Shown here: one piece after another, positions 1 through 12,523 of the stretch
Position numbering within the stretch: position 1 is the stretch's first letter
Layout: every line of letters starts with the position of its first letter
NCBI GenBank assembly: GCA_031763025.1
Contig: JASSKH010000028.1
Span: 8,757,359 to 8,821,358, forward strand
Source: Macrocystis pyrifera
Lineage: Eukaryota > Sar > Phaeophyceae > Laminariales > Laminariaceae
Reading direction: 5' to 3'
DNA length: 64,000 nt
Notes under the pieces: generated by a model
Told to the model about the DNA's origin: nothing
Database searches by the model: none
The model's input: only the letters and a program-made list of their open reading frames with translations
Program-made: the position numbers and the translations under genes

Positions 1-403
1 GCTTCAAGCGAACCAGAGCGCTCGGCCAGACCTAGTAGAACGCACACTGAAGCTGGGAAGTTCCCAGTTAGGTTTCCATTGAAGCTCGACCTCGTCCGAA
101 ATTTGTAGGTGTCGTAGCCTGCGTCATACCGAACTCGGTACCGATGGAGAGCGTGCTTAAAAGACTGGCACCTTTGTGTCATGGGAGAGCCGGGGGCTTA
201 TCGCTGCAGCAGTCTTGAGTCTTGCACGTGCGCAAATCAGTACGGCGTTGAGCGACTCTTTTTTCACACAACCGCCTGCTGAGAGTGAGGGAACACTGTT
301 GTTAAGATTCACTTAAATATTTTTGTTTTTAGGACTTGGTCATCGTCTCTTCTTCCTTGCGCGCTCGCGGCTGTTTTCTCGCTTGTTGTTTTCCTATCCG
401 CAG
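1..403. other. Noncoding, probably intron of the helicase gene
   Basis: No exon could be supported here. The first recognised helicase exon begins at 404 after a pyrimidine-rich tract and CAG, in phase 0. The preceding helicase exon, which should encode the end of the motif IV-V linker, was not found in these bases and is probably to the left of the window. Confidence 0.4.
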
Positions 404-3400
404 CTGTTGGGTGTTACGGCGACCTGTGCCCTTGAGCTCGGGGTGGACATCGGCGAGTTGGACGTAACGCTTCATTTAGGGTTTCCAGGTGGGCGCCGGA
501 ACCTAGTTGCTGTTGTTGTCAATGATGTTGTCATTGAAGCCGTTGCCGTTGTTGTTGGGTGTTGTTGATAATGATGATGTTTTTGTTGTTTCGTTTGTTT
601 GTTGATGATGATGTTGTATGTTGTTGTTTTTGTCGTGTGTAATATATGTGATGACGCAGATCGCATCTCGAACTATATCGAACTGGACTCGTACTTGTCA
701 GAAGTGAAGCACAGAGATAGGACGCTTGCTGCATAGTTCTGCTGCAACGAATCCTGGCGTTGTCTGACCTTTGCACTTTGCCCGACAAGATTTTGGGGCG
801 GTCGTACGAGCAATTTCAGAACGATGTTTTTTATCACTTTTTTATATGGACTAATACTCTACGGTGCCTCTCCTGCTCCCTGCCATGACACACCAGGTAG
901 TGTGTCCAGCCTGAGACAGCAAGCAGGGAGAGCGGGGAGAGGCGGGACAGACTCCTTGGCCGTAATGGTTATCTTTCAGGTGAGGACTGGGTAGTGTCTT
1001 GCGCTCCCCCGGTCTTCAGCGCCGGGGGTGACGGTGCCGCTGTCGCGCCGCACGTATAGAGGTAGCACCCACCTTCCGACTTTTGAGAAAATATTATAAG
1101 TGAAGCCCGATGATCCACAATCCCATGGGGCAAGTATCTCACGAAAACGGTTGTAAAAAATCACTTCGGGTCCTAACATACCGTAAATAACGCTGAGTTC
1201 TCGCACTTTACGAAAAAATTGTAAAAAATATTTTAATATTTTATATCATGCAGATTTTTACGGCCCTCACCCGGCAACATGAGCTAGATCATACAAGATC
1301 AGGAATATATATATCTGCCCTGAGAGATCTAGATCATGATCTGTATATATGATATGTCCGAGGTGTGCAATGGTTGGGCTCAAAAGTGCAACACATACCC
1401 CTGATTGAAGCCCCTACCTACGGTAGCACTGTCTAGCATAATTTCGTTGTGCGGTACCACCTGTGCTCTTAAGAGTGGAAATGAACCTGTGCGAACGAAA
1501 AAAAACGTGAACGCTCGGGGTGAATGCAACGATGTTTGCACGTACGGTCTGTGTTTGTGTCTTGTGTGTTTGTGTTTTGTTGTTTTCGCCTTGAGATACG
1601 TCGTGCGTGGAATTCGCACGCCCTCATGTGCTGCCTGCTCAACGTTCTTGCGGATGATCACGTGGGAAGTAGAATTAACATGGGATGAACCAGCCCATGA
1701 ACGTGTATTAAGCAGACAGGCAGGTAGTTCTCTCTCTGCCGTTCCACCCCCTTTTGCTGTTGCGCCCCTGAAGCTTCCCTCGTTTGTATCCTCCCTTTGT
1801 TTTGCAATTGGTGGACAGGATCCGATTTCTCAATTTTTCGTGCGCAACCCAAAGGAGCTTTTTCACAAGCAGCCCGAAGCTGCCGTCCTCGACTCTACGA
1901 ACGAGCTGGTGCGTGAGACTGAGACGGGATACCGCTCTAGGCTGTAATGAGTACAATTTGCCATTGCCCCAAGAGCCGCGTCAAACGCAGATGTTGTACG
2001 ATCGGCAGAGTCGTTCGGCTGGACCACGGCTGTCTCGGCGCTCGCATGCCACTGTTGCTACGGTGTATAATAATGGCGAGAGGGCACGGCGGGGACGCGC
2101 CTTCACGCCCGCTTCTTGTACGGCCCGCGCCCATGGGATTGCTTTATAGTCGTGCTATCGTCGTGCCGTTAAATTCTAACAAAGTGCTTGCTTTAAGTAG
2201 AAACATAATGCGCAGGTGCGTACGGCGCAGTTAACCTGGAAGGTGGGCGAACCAACTGTCCTGCAGCAGTGAAAACTAAAATTGTTGCCAGCTCTCTCCC
2301 CTCCAACGCGCCCAATGTACCCACGCTTGTCTTTTCACTTTTCTGGCCCACTTCGTTGCACGCGTCTACAACAAACGCAGGTGCTAAGGGCACATATTTT
2401 GTGCGCGGCAGCCGAGTGTCCGTTGGGCGTACCTTCGCTGGGAGACGTGACCGATGCGGCCCTCTTCGGCGGTCAGGGACGCCTGCAAGAGGTGAGACTA
2501 AACCCGCCGAAAACCTTCCCGATACGTTTTTCCTCGCGGCAAGCGTAGCTGTTAATGTAGACCAAGGATAAAAGGGTTAGCGTCTTCAGGGGTGCGGGGG
2601 GGAGAGACTTTCGTGCAGCGTGTGGCTTGAGATGTATTTTGGACTTACTCATGCAATGCCCGCGCCTTGTTGCCGTAGCTTTCCAGAGGGCAAAACCCTG
2701 CCCGACCATTCTATCAAGCGTGCGCACGCCTTCTCCCTGCCCCCCCCCCCCCGTTCTAGGCATATATACCTCAGAGAGTCGGCAGCTGCAGCAGTTTTTG
2801 CTATTCATGCCTCGAGCGACAAGTATGTGAGGGCCACCCACTCTCTTTTGCTCCACCTCCTGTATCGTGCACCAGCCCCTCGCGACCACTCTCCCCCGCC
2901 CCGGCCCTACGTCTTGCTTTGCCTGACCCTTGTTGCCGATTTGGCCGCCATTTTGTTTTTGTTCGTGTTTTCGGACGGAGCAAGGTCATCCACATGCTGA
3001 CGGAGGGCGACTTCCCTCGCCTCGTGCGAGCCACCGGGAACTTGGGCTGGAAAGCGAACCCGGGGCTCGACCCTCCTCCCTGTCACAGGGTCGGGCTGCG
3101 CATGATCGATCCAGTGAGGTAAAACGGGCGTAGGCTTGCTTGCGCACGAGGAAAGGGGTGCCGTCTGCAAAGGCAGCGGGAGGTGTCATAGCAGTGGTCG
3201 CGCATGACGCTGTGTGGTGTTTCCTCTGGACGTGAAACGAGTCGTTGCCGGCGTGGCTGGCGTTGGAGAATGTATTTAACATCCTGAAAATAAAAACACG
3301 TTTGAGGATGGGGCAGTGGGGGCGGCGGGCGCGCGGTTGGGACGACCCGGGTTGCTCCCGAAACTCCCGCTCTTTCTGATGCTTCTCTTCCCGCGACTGA

Positions 3401-6400
3401 ACCATGTGGAAACTCAGGTCAGCAGGATGGGATCATGCGGGTCCGACAGTTCTTCAAAGAGCCTCTTGCGCAGTTCACGCGGGCTCAAATATGTTCATTT
3501 TCTTGACACGCCTGCGCGGCGCAGGTTCGGTAGTTATTTTTAAGTTATATACGCAATTGAACTTATGCTGAAATTGACAGTCGCCCTAGCCACCCGCTTG
3601 TAGGTAGATGCGTCCGATCGCGATTTACCTCCGCCCTATCCGTACACCATGCGGTTTCGTGGGTGTGGTCTCATGACTCGCGTCTTTTGTCCGCCCGGTG
3701 TCTCTCCAACGAATGGCGTGCAGCTTCAGCGTGGTGGACGATCTCAAGCGGGGCGAGCCATACGACACCGTGGAGTACAGCAGAGCGTTCTTCGCCCTCT
3801 TCGAGGGTGCCATTTACCTGCATCAGGTAGAAGCGGCGCCGCCGGTGTGGTGGTGCCTGTGACCTCTGCGATACCCAACGATGTAGTGGGGTTCCTGTCC
3901 CAGACGAACAGCGGGGCTCTCCATCGCACATTTTTGCGAAAATTGCTGAGGACTCGAGCTTCCCTACCTACAGCTCCACATGGAAAATCGATATGTCCGC
4001 TTAGCGTACCTCGGTCCGAAACACGCGCAACCAAAGTTGCCGTAGTCTTCTTGCGCTTTTGTCGAACCGGGAGGCATTGTGACTGCAACATTTACCATTG
4101 ATACTTTTTCGCTACCGTCGTAGACCGTCGTACGGGTGGGAGACTGGGTGCCAGAGCAAACAGCGTTGAGTGAGCTCTCTTTTTTTCGCAACGCCGCCAT
4201 TTTTTCCCTCTCCCGCCGCGTTGCCTTGTTGCTGCTTTACACCCAGGCCCGCCAGTACTTGGTGACCAAGCTTGACCTCGCGAGACACGTGGCGCACACT
4301 ATCCCTGTGAAGGTAAACTATTACACCGCCTCCAGGAACAACGTGGACGTGAACGTGACAAAGCGGCTCGAAGCCAGCGAAGACAATCACGCGCACACGT
4401 GAGTTTTCACTGGTTGTATTCCCTGTGCCAGCAACCGCCTGCATCTTGTAAGGCGGAGCAAAGCGCCGGCTGTGTGCGCGTCGGATGCAGCCACTCCCGG
4501 CGAGCAGCGCCACACGCATATTGTAGCCGCGGGAACTATTGCAGCCGAGCTTTTTCACAATTGTACGTTGTTTTTCTTGCGGCCATTGCTGACTAAATTA
4601 CGCGTTACTCGCTTACTACTTATTTTCTTCCCTCACCATCTGCCTTGTCGGAGCCGACAGCGCCTTCTGCTGTGCACGACGATGGGTGCCATGTCGTGGG
4701 CCGCGCTTGGCTGTACTTGATCGCTTTAGTGCAACTATTTTATGGTTGCGTCGCGTTATTGCTCTGACAGTTCGGTATGCCGAATTCCCCCTCGGCCTCT
4801 CGTCTTTGCACCCTCTGCGCGCATACCCGCGTATCCGCGCATGGATACTGTTGACGTTTTGTTTTTGCAATGCAGGGGTTGCGTTGACGTGGTCTGCACG
4901 GTGTACGGCTTCGTGAAGAAGCAATTGGGCACGGGGAGGACGATAGAGAGGGGCGAGTGCACTCTACCGCCTCTGCAGTACGCCACCCGCGCGTTCTGGC
5001 TGGACGTGGGCGTCACTGCCAAGCGGAAAGTCGAGGAAGAAGGGTGTGATTTCGAGGTACGTAAGAGCACAGAGCGCCCCGACCGTTTCTGAAATGTACT
5101 AGCACACAGGTCTTGCGGAGGAAATGGTCGACGATCGAAAAACACGCCATGCGTGCGTCAGCTAAGAGATTCCCCAATAACGTTTAATCGCGCGGATATT
5201 ATAGGGATCCTATTGTGTAGTCGCGGTGAATCGTGAGCTGCAGTCGCGGTGTATCGCGAGCTTTTACTATTGATCGTGTGGTATGCGAGCTGCTTCTCTT
5301 CCTTTGCTTTCCACTCGTCGCTCCACCATCCGCTGCTTGACCATGTCTCAATATTTCACGATCTACACACACGTTTCCTCGCCTCGTTCTATGGACAGCT
5401 CTCTGTCCACACGCTATTTTCTCCCCGGCTCTCAATCGACGCACTATTTTTTTTCGCTGGCGGATGTCCTGTTTTTCTAAAAGGGCGGCGTACACGCGGT
5501 AGGACACGCCCTCCTTGCCGTGGTGCCGCTCTTCCTCCTATGCGACGCGGAAGACGTTGACTGCGAGCACGCCAGGCCGCACCACACCCGCCCCCAGCCG
5601 CAGCGCATCCTGGTGTACGATAGGCGCCCCGGCGGCGTGGGGGTGTCGGACGCCATGTTCGGCTGTCACCGGTGCGTTCGTGTGTGTGAACGTCGTGTGA
5701 TTGTCGCTTTGTCGATGACGTGTGTGGCATCTGTGTTGGCAGATGCTACGACATTGTTTTGTTTTATCGCGGCGGGTAGCACCACGGACAGATCGCCGGG
5801 GAGCAGACTACCTTGAACGCGCGGCTTGACAACCACCGCTCATGCTGAGCTGTAGAGGGGTTTGCAGAGCAGAACGGGTTGATGCGTCATCCGGGTATTT
5901 CCTCACTTTGGCAGCATCGCTGTAAATCCCTACTTGACTATATTTATGCTTTGCTTTCGGTAACGCATTTTGGTGTTGTGAGGCACAATAACTCCGACGC
6001 TCGATCTGACAGACAGCAGGAAAAACGCGAAGGCGCGCGATATTCGCGCTGATTCTTGAAGAGTTTCCCGTGGGCTCTACTGACCGACCGGAGTTCTTGC
6101 TTTTGGTAGATTGGCTCAGGGAGGGTGGGGTGGCGTAGGTTACATCGATCGAGGGCTGACCTTCGGTGGCATTGACGGTATGGGTGCAATTGCTTGATCG
6201 GTTACGACTGCGTACGATGGAGTGTTCGCTCGTCTTTGTTGCATGTTTCGTGGCGGGCGATCGAGGGTGACGGGGGTATGTTCCTCCCTCTCTGTCTTGG
6301 ACGTGACAGCCGATATTTGTTAAAATATTGTTGCTGAAGTGGCATGCACTTTTCTCGGCGCAAAGGCTAACCCCCTTGGCGTCGATCGCACAAACAGCGG

Positions 6401-7457
6401 ACGAACGACGACAGTCTATCTGCGTGGTATGAGTTGAACGTAGCCAATAAACGCCCATCGTTGCCTCCCCCCCCCTCCGCACGCCCGTTCGACGTGACGC
6501 TCCACTCTATCGCATGATCCAATATGATACGGCAGAGCCGTGATGAGCAAGGCTCTGGAACTGGTGGAGGGATGCCCTTGCCCTGACGGGTGCCTGGCAT
6601 GCATCCACGACCACGGCTGCACGGGTTACAACTCGGCAAGTGCCGCACACTCGATAGCTGCGCGATAAACAAGCCTCTGGGGCACGTAACTTCACCTTTT
6701 TATTTCAAGCTTCTATATACCCTACCAGCGTAACCAAACGTTTTTTTTCCCCCCCGGGTTTTTCTGTTCGACTTGCACGCCGTTCGCGATAGAAACTCGT
6801 TTGTCGAGGCAGATTGGGTTTCAACCAACAGTGGTTCCCACAAATGCATGTAGTTGTCGCCGTTGTTGTTGCCCGAATTCGCCCCGCGCTCCCTCGACGA
6901 CGCGAAAGGAACACCGGCGATCCCCTCTCTTGTCGCACGTTGTGTCCCGTGTTTTATTCTGTATCTTGTGCTTTGGTACGGGGAAAAAAAACAAATGCGA
7001 ACAGATTATTGACAAGCGCGCAGCCCTCATCATTCTCAAGCGTATCATCCAAGACATGATGGAGGCGGGCCAAGAGGCGACTGAGGCTAGGCGGGTGGGT
7101 GAGAGAGAAGGGGAAAGGCACGCTTGGGAGCGACAGCGGCGGCGGCGGGACCAGGCGAACGATAGTTCAGTGCCAAACAGCGGGGGGTTTTTCCTTGACC
7201 GGGGAAGCTCCGGAGATCCAGACGCGAGCGTCGATGGTGATTGCCGTGAAGGCACCAGCGAGGGCGGCGGACAGCTAGGAGTCGACGCACAGCACAAGGA
7301 TGACGATGGCATCACGGGGGTCGGGCCGGACGATGAGTTGATCTCGTCCCCGAGAAAAAGACAACGCCTGCGAAACCTGCGGCTTGCCAAAGGCATGGAG
7401 CGGGCGCGCGAGAATGATATCGCCGTGGTCGGGCGTTGGATTCCCTCCGTACCCTGA
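404..7457 (+). CDS. HRQ1: HRQ1-family ATP-dependent 3'-5' DNA helicase, C-terminal part (11 exons, 5' end outside window)
   Basis: Exons as read: 404-488, 897-979, 1819-1908, 2381-2491, 2985-3118, 3724-3826, 4247-4398, 4876-5056, 5484-5671, 6536-6635, 7005-7457. They sum to 1,680 bases and join in frame to 559 residues plus TGA. Residues 3-29 are superfamily 2 motif V (GVTATCALELGVDIG, then GFPG). Motif VI follows as QQAGRAGR at 36-43. Next come family signatures: LCAAAECPL; SRAFFALFEGAIYLHQ, usual before the YLV.KLD stretch; and a DUF1998-like part with LLCDAEDVDCEH and ILVYDRRPGGVG. A cysteine cluster GCPCPDGCLACI...C ends in GYNS and IIDKRAALIIL. All introns are GT-AG except the last, which appears to be GC-AG. 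The last 130 residues are charged and probably disordered. HRQ1 proteins are RecQ4-like nuclear helicases acting in crosslink repair and telomere maintenance (family knowledge). The ATPase core (motifs I-IV) is not in the window. Confidence 0.92.
6636..7004 (+). other. GC-AG intron in the helicase gene
   Basis: The exon encoding the cysteine cluster ends TCG, followed by GCAAGT, the usual form of a GC donor. The acceptor is AACAG before ATTATTGAC. This choice keeps phase 0 and gives GYNS-IIDKRAAL, the spacing expected of the family. A GT at 6624 would instead remove the conserved YN. Confidence 0.7.
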
Positions 7458-8674
7458 ACACGACTTTGCTGTGCAACGATCCGAGCCTAAGAGGATGGAG
7501 GCGTTCTTACAGTAGAGTGTCAAATGTATCTGTTCACAGCCTTTCGCTCTTCGGGAGGCCTTTAGCGGTTTGTTTATTTTGCAGTGTATTTACGGTAGGA
7601 GAAGTTGAGAGGAGAGGGGGGCGAAGTCCTCAAGTAGAAGCATTGCCACAGAGAGCGGTGGCGAGAAGGATGTGATAACAACGGCACAAGAGAGGAGGAC
7701 GCCAGCTTAGGGGCTCTGGGGTAGATTGCACTGGAAGGTGGGGCAAGGTGCGCGATCGTGTCGTAAGCGGCGAAGGGTCAGACGGCACCAACAGATGTTC
7801 GCGTTTTGACCAGCAGTCGTACTGTAATATGAAAATTGAAGTCCCCCCTGTGTCAGGTGGAGTCTCTGCTACTAAATGAGAGGTAAATGAGGCAAGACTG
7901 CCTGCTACATGCCGTAGGCCGTAAGCGTTTGAAGTAAAAAAACAACGCAAAACAAACAAACGAACTCCCGCTGCATTCAAAACACACCATCAAAACCACA
8001 GCAGCACGGTGACCGCGGCCAACTCAAGACGGTATGCGAAGAAACAATTCCCACGCGTTAGACCAAGCTCATCCGATGCTGTGGACGCCGAGTTTGACAC
8101 GCACCTATCAGCAGCCCCCTCGCCAACTCTCGGTTTCTCTGGTGCGCTGTGCGTTGAGTTTCGCGACCTCGCGATTTTGGTGCGAATGCCTTGAACTGCA
8201 CGATCTGGCTACAACGGTACTAGCATTTACGAAATCGTGAACCTGTTGGATCGCGAACTCCTTTTTCCTGTATCTATCCCCCGCGAGGCTCGTTCACCAC
8301 ACGTGATCGTTGCTGCCGCAAGGGTGGTATCGTGACTGTCGAGCGTATCGCTCTCCTCTTCGCCGGGAACTGGGCACCATGGTTAACGTTTTTTGTGTAA
8401 GTCGGGGGCTCGTCGATACGTGCGCGAGTCTCGCAGGGAGAACCTTGTTATTGTACGAGCCCTACGCAATACCTGGTAGACAGTTGTACTCCACAAATGT
8501 ACGCGTGTCGCATACAGGTATCGTACCATACGGCCACAAGAAGTAAATAACCTCGTGTCGTTACACCCTCGGGCAGTAAGTTTGGGCGGGGATGGTAACT
8601 ACGTCATGCGTATCATTCGTGTAACGAGGGCCGAGGGAGAGTTTATCGAGAGAATGGCAACGAACGTCACGCAT

Positions 8675-9020
8675 AGTACCTACGTTGAAGGTGGTACCTA
8701 CTGAGCTATGGGGGTAAAACGTCGATCGATTACCCAGCCCAGGGCCATCCTTACAACACCCCCCCCCCCCCTCTGAACGGCGGGATCTTTGGGACGTAGG
8801 TATCGTACACGGCCGTGCGTTGATCTACCCGCATCGTTTCAATGCATGGGGAACCAGGGAGATATGTTTTGAGGGACGTACGCGCACGAGTTCATATAAT
8901 AGAAACGTTCGAAGTGAGATTCGAACCCATGTCCTGTTGACGTCAAATAAATGTGAAGGTGTTACTCACTGAGCTGTAAGGGTAGAAGATCGATCGATTA
9001 CCCAGCCCACAGCAATCCTT
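8675..9020 (-). repeat. tRNA-headed SINE, one full and one truncated copy in tandem
   Basis: Read on the minus strand, the unit begins near 9020 with a GGCTGGGTAATCGATC lead. A tRNA-like A box (TACAGCTCAGTGAGTAAC) and B box (GGGTTCGAATCTC) follow. About 260 bases later it ends in CCGTTCAGA and a run of G (8760-8773 as C on the plus strand). A second lead and A box follow directly (8740 to 8675) and stop before the B box. The layout matches the copy at 21084-21412, on the other strand. Internal RNA polymerase III promoters are the known hallmark of such SINEs. Confidence 0.75.
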
Positions 9021-10583
9021 AGAAAAGTCACTGTAGTACACTGCTGGAAGGAGTAGCAGCGGCAGCACTGCCGGCAACAGAATATTTCGCGTTGCTAAGA
9101 ATAGTACATCTGACACCCACTCAAGTACTTACTACTGTAGAATAAACCCTTTCCTGGCACATGATGAAAAAAGGTACGTTCAAATAGGTGGTGGTGTGAT
9201 CGGGGTGAAATTGTTATCAAGATATGAAGGTATGAAGGTGGCTGCAGGGTTTTGCTAAAAAAAACAGTTTCGCACACTTATTTATCAAACTGACCGAACA
9301 GTAAAGTTGCGGTCCACGTAGAGAGAGCTGGCAAAATTTGCCGCGTTGCGCAAAGGTCAGCACCTTCACCGTGTGCCGAGAGGCGACCTTGCGGTGCTCA
9401 AGGCGAGAACAATTTTCCTGATACAGACTCCTTTACAATTTACCGCCCAAACTACAACAATAACAGTGCATACAGCGGAACTCCAACGTACCAGTACAGT
9501 TATTTCAAAAACTACCTACAGCAGTAGCTCCTGGATCCTGGATCCTCCTCGTCTCTTCGTTGAACAACAACGATTGAATAGCGTGCTGCTATTAATAAGC
9601 GTATAGGGCAGGCAGACCACGCTCTGTATATCCTCCGCTTTATCTCCATCGAAAAGCATGCCGAGGTAAGCAGCAGGTGGAAAACAGACGTGATAAATGA
9701 AGGGTAGCGCGCGCACGAGCATTCGGATACCTGGTATACCGTTACCTGCCTGGTGGTGGCAAAGTCGTGAGAAGATTCCCGGGCGGGGAAAAAAAAAAAA
9801 CAATTTCCCTGAATACGAAAACACTCCAGACACTACATAAAACCCCAGAGCATTTTCAGATCCCACGCCGATGAAGATCACGCGCAAGAGCCCTACGCCT
9901 ATTCATGGGAGTGGCCACACATTCAGAGCCTTCCGTGTCGCTTCAAGGTGCTAGGCGTGTGCACGTGTCTGCTTCCCAGATGAAAGCCAGGACGCAGCAA
10001 CACGACAGCTCAATCCTCGCCGAAGCGGATGCCTCCTGTCGAAGGTAACGTGCGACCAACACCAATCTGTCCGAAAATGTAAGTAGCTTTTTTATATATA
10101 TTTAGTACCCATACGGCGCTTATTTTTCCGATATTAATAGTAGTAGTACCCGTGGTTTATGATTTTATGATTTGTACGATGGTTGTACCCGCGTTGTGGG
10201 TGAAGGTTCAGCTTGAGATCCAAGTTGGGATACAAGGCGCATATCATTGGTGTCAGCCTCGACGCAGCAGCATTGAGTATTGTGCATCATACGCTCGCTA
10301 TCTCTCCTGCTTGTACCAGGTTTAGTACAACTGCAGTACTCGCTCACTCTTCATGGTTGTTTGCATTTAATATGTTTTCCGAGAAAAAGAGGTATATTTT
10401 ACGCGGCTCAATGAACCTACACAACAGTAGTAGAGTTTTTCCAAGCCGCAGCAGTTTGAGCGGGCCGAATCAACCTACGAGTCAGCATCCAAGCCGGCCG
10501 AATTAAGCTACAGTACGTATCGTCGTAGAATCTTACCAAGCACAGCATCCCAGCACTGATCACTGGCTTATGCATATGGTTCT

Positions 10584-10850
10584 TGTCAAGTGTAAAGGCA
10601 GTATGATCTAGGGACCGACTACTGCTAGCAGGTGTGCCTTTGGCTCTGCTCTGGTCACTCACACAAGGTGCTTGACGATGATTGAAATTATAGGCTCTTG
10701 TATTAGTTGCTGCTTGCCTCGCCAAATGTCTTCTGAACGAAGGGGCGCGGCATTCATCAGTAAGGCAGGCGATAACGCCTGCCAGGTATGATGAGGGGAC
10801 GCTTGCTATTAATTGTAATGCCGCAACAGGGGAAAGGGGATACCATAACA
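10584..10850 (-). repeat. 3' LTR of the TRIM-like element
   Basis: This direct repeat matches 11366-11629 at most positions and differs by scattered substitutions and small indels, so the insertion is not recent. On the minus strand it starts TGTTATGGTATC and ends CTTGACA. Confidence 0.75.
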
Positions 10851-10996
10851 CTAGCCCACCCTGGAGGGCCGTATATGCAGATTCATAGAAAACTCAGGCA
10901 AGACAAATCCCTCTGGAGAATTCGGTGGCATTCGCATCACGGTGAACGACAAAAAGCTGAGCATACTCAGCATCCTTGGCCAGCTCCCCATCTCGG

Positions 10997-11317
10997 CTAC
11001 CAACGGCGGTAGGTTTTACCGTTATCACCAAGTCGGCCTAGCTCGGGGTTGAGACAGTAGTGACTAAAGTTGGTGGAGGGGGCCGGGCATGTCTTAAATG
11101 AGTAATCCGTGCCATGGTAGTCGATGCAGTGGCCCCTGATCTCCCGAAAGACTTGGCGCCTTTCTTCGGGAGTGGCAAAGGGTGTCCATGATCGAATGTC
11201 ATTTGTTGAGAAAGATCCGGATACTTGAAGTACCTCGTCCCAATCAGTCGAATTAGCTGGGCCATTCGGCCGCGGACGACACAAATGGATCAGGGGAACG
11301 AGCCGATGCTGCGACAT
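10997..11317 (-). pseudogene. Degenerate gag fragment with decayed CCHC knuckle
   Basis: A 106-residue frame inside the TRIM-like element. It contains CIDYHGTDYSFKTC, which lines up with the CX2CX4HX4C knuckle CPNCNGTD-H-SMKTC inferred for the gag at 52-55 kb, with the second Cys and the His both changed to Tyr. Downstream, NPELGRLGDNGKTYRRW parallels SPVVGHAYRQWQQRM of that gag. Both changes are one-base transitions, so this is probably a non-functional relic packaged by related elements. Family assignment rests on this alignment alone. Confidence 0.6.
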
Positions 11318-11365
11318 TCATCACGAATGTGACAGGTGCCAACAGCGCCCTGCCGACGACGCCGC

Positions 11366-11629
11366 TGTTAAATGTAAAGGCAGTATGGACCTAGGGACCA
11401 ATTACTGCTAGCAGGTGCGCCTTTGGCTCTGCCCTGGTCACTCTCACAAGGTGCTTTACGATGTTAGATGTTATAGGCTCTTGAATTAGTTGCTGCTTGC
11501 CTCGCCAGATATCTCCTGGACGAAGGGGCAAGGCATTCATCAGTAAGGCAGACGATAACGCCTGCCAGGTATGATGAGGGGACGTTACAAATCATGATGC
11601 CGCAAAAGGGGAGAGGGGATACCGTAACA
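11366..11629 (-). repeat. 5' LTR of the TRIM-like element
   Basis: Direct copy of 10584-10850. The bases next to its outer end, 11630-11641, are two units of TTAGGG, a telomere-type repeat. Confidence 0.75.
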
Positions 11630-12523
11630 TTAGGGTTAGGGTCGGAAGGTCAGATTTAGATGCCAAGCCCAAAACCTCCGTAAATATCATACTATCAGCA
11701 AATGTCCACGCCTCGCGAAATATATTGGGGAGGTTTTCTCCGTTTATATTCAAACGCGGTCACAACACACGTCAAAATATGTTTTGTCTCTAGTATATTC
11801 GTATATAGCCTGGTGGGTTTTGGATGCGTTGCGGGATAGAGCCGCCACTACTGTACGTTACATTCGTTGTGCAACCCCGGCGCCCGTGAGGCAGCGGGAC
11901 CTCCTTGGCAAGGGCGATGCAACCTTACCCTCCTGGAGTCAACAGTCGATTTTGCGATTCAGTGGGTACTGTATTCCGACTAGAGGTGTAGTATACAGGC
12001 CGAATGAAACTTAGCCTACTTTCTTGTTCACAGTGGTGGGAATATATAGCTATAGTGTGCGCGGGTCCAGCCGATTTAGCCTCTTTAAACTCTGTATTAT
12101 TTGCTTATCGTGCCCTCTCGTAAGTCGGGGCACCCACTGCCGTATCCTGATGCAAAATGTAGATGGATCCTTGCATGAACGCGAAGGGACCTCTTGGGCA
12201 CGTGTATACCCGCAAGTACATACGCAGACTCAAAAATCCAAAGGTCGAGTTTGATGAGTGCACGAGTCAGGAGTTGGCGGATTTTTTTTTTTCCGCTCGG
12301 AGACTCGCCGCCGCCATATATAGCCGTACAACCATCGTGCCTTGGTCTTTCTACAAGCAGGGGCACTCGAGACTTCGGAATTGCCTCGATCTTCCCCGGT
12401 GGTGCTACGGGTGGCACTCTTTGCTTCGACCATTGTCGATCTGGTGTCGCCGGTTCTCGTGATTTCGAGCTCACGATTCCCACGCCCTCGTTTCCCTCTC
12501 TCAAACTGTGGCTTGCTTAGCAG

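Larger units (their letters stand above)
10584..11629 (-). mobile_element. Short LTR retroelement (TRIM-like) with gag zinc-knuckle remnant
   Basis: Two direct repeats of about 265 bases (10584-10850 and 11366-11629) bound a 515-base interior. Each starts TG and ends CA on either strand. On the minus strand the 5' LTR ends TTTAACA, followed by GCGGCGTCGTCGGC, one base off the TGGCGTCGTCGGC primer-binding site seen beside the LTRs near 35 and 36 kb. Just before the 3' LTR is the purine-rich AGGGTGGGCTAG. Size and lack of polymerase match TRIM-class elements. No target duplication was found; the flanks are GTTCT and TTAGG. Confidence 0.75.
7458..12523. other. Intergenic or 5' intronic stretch with repeats
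   Basis: It holds a SINE pair (8675-9020) and a short LTR element (10584-11629). A reading frame at 12163-12240, starting ATG and encoding a basic peptide, could be an early exon of the coiled-coil gene, but no donor there matches the phase of the exon at 12524. Nothing else was recognised. The promoter of the downstream gene is presumably here. Confidence 0.4.
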
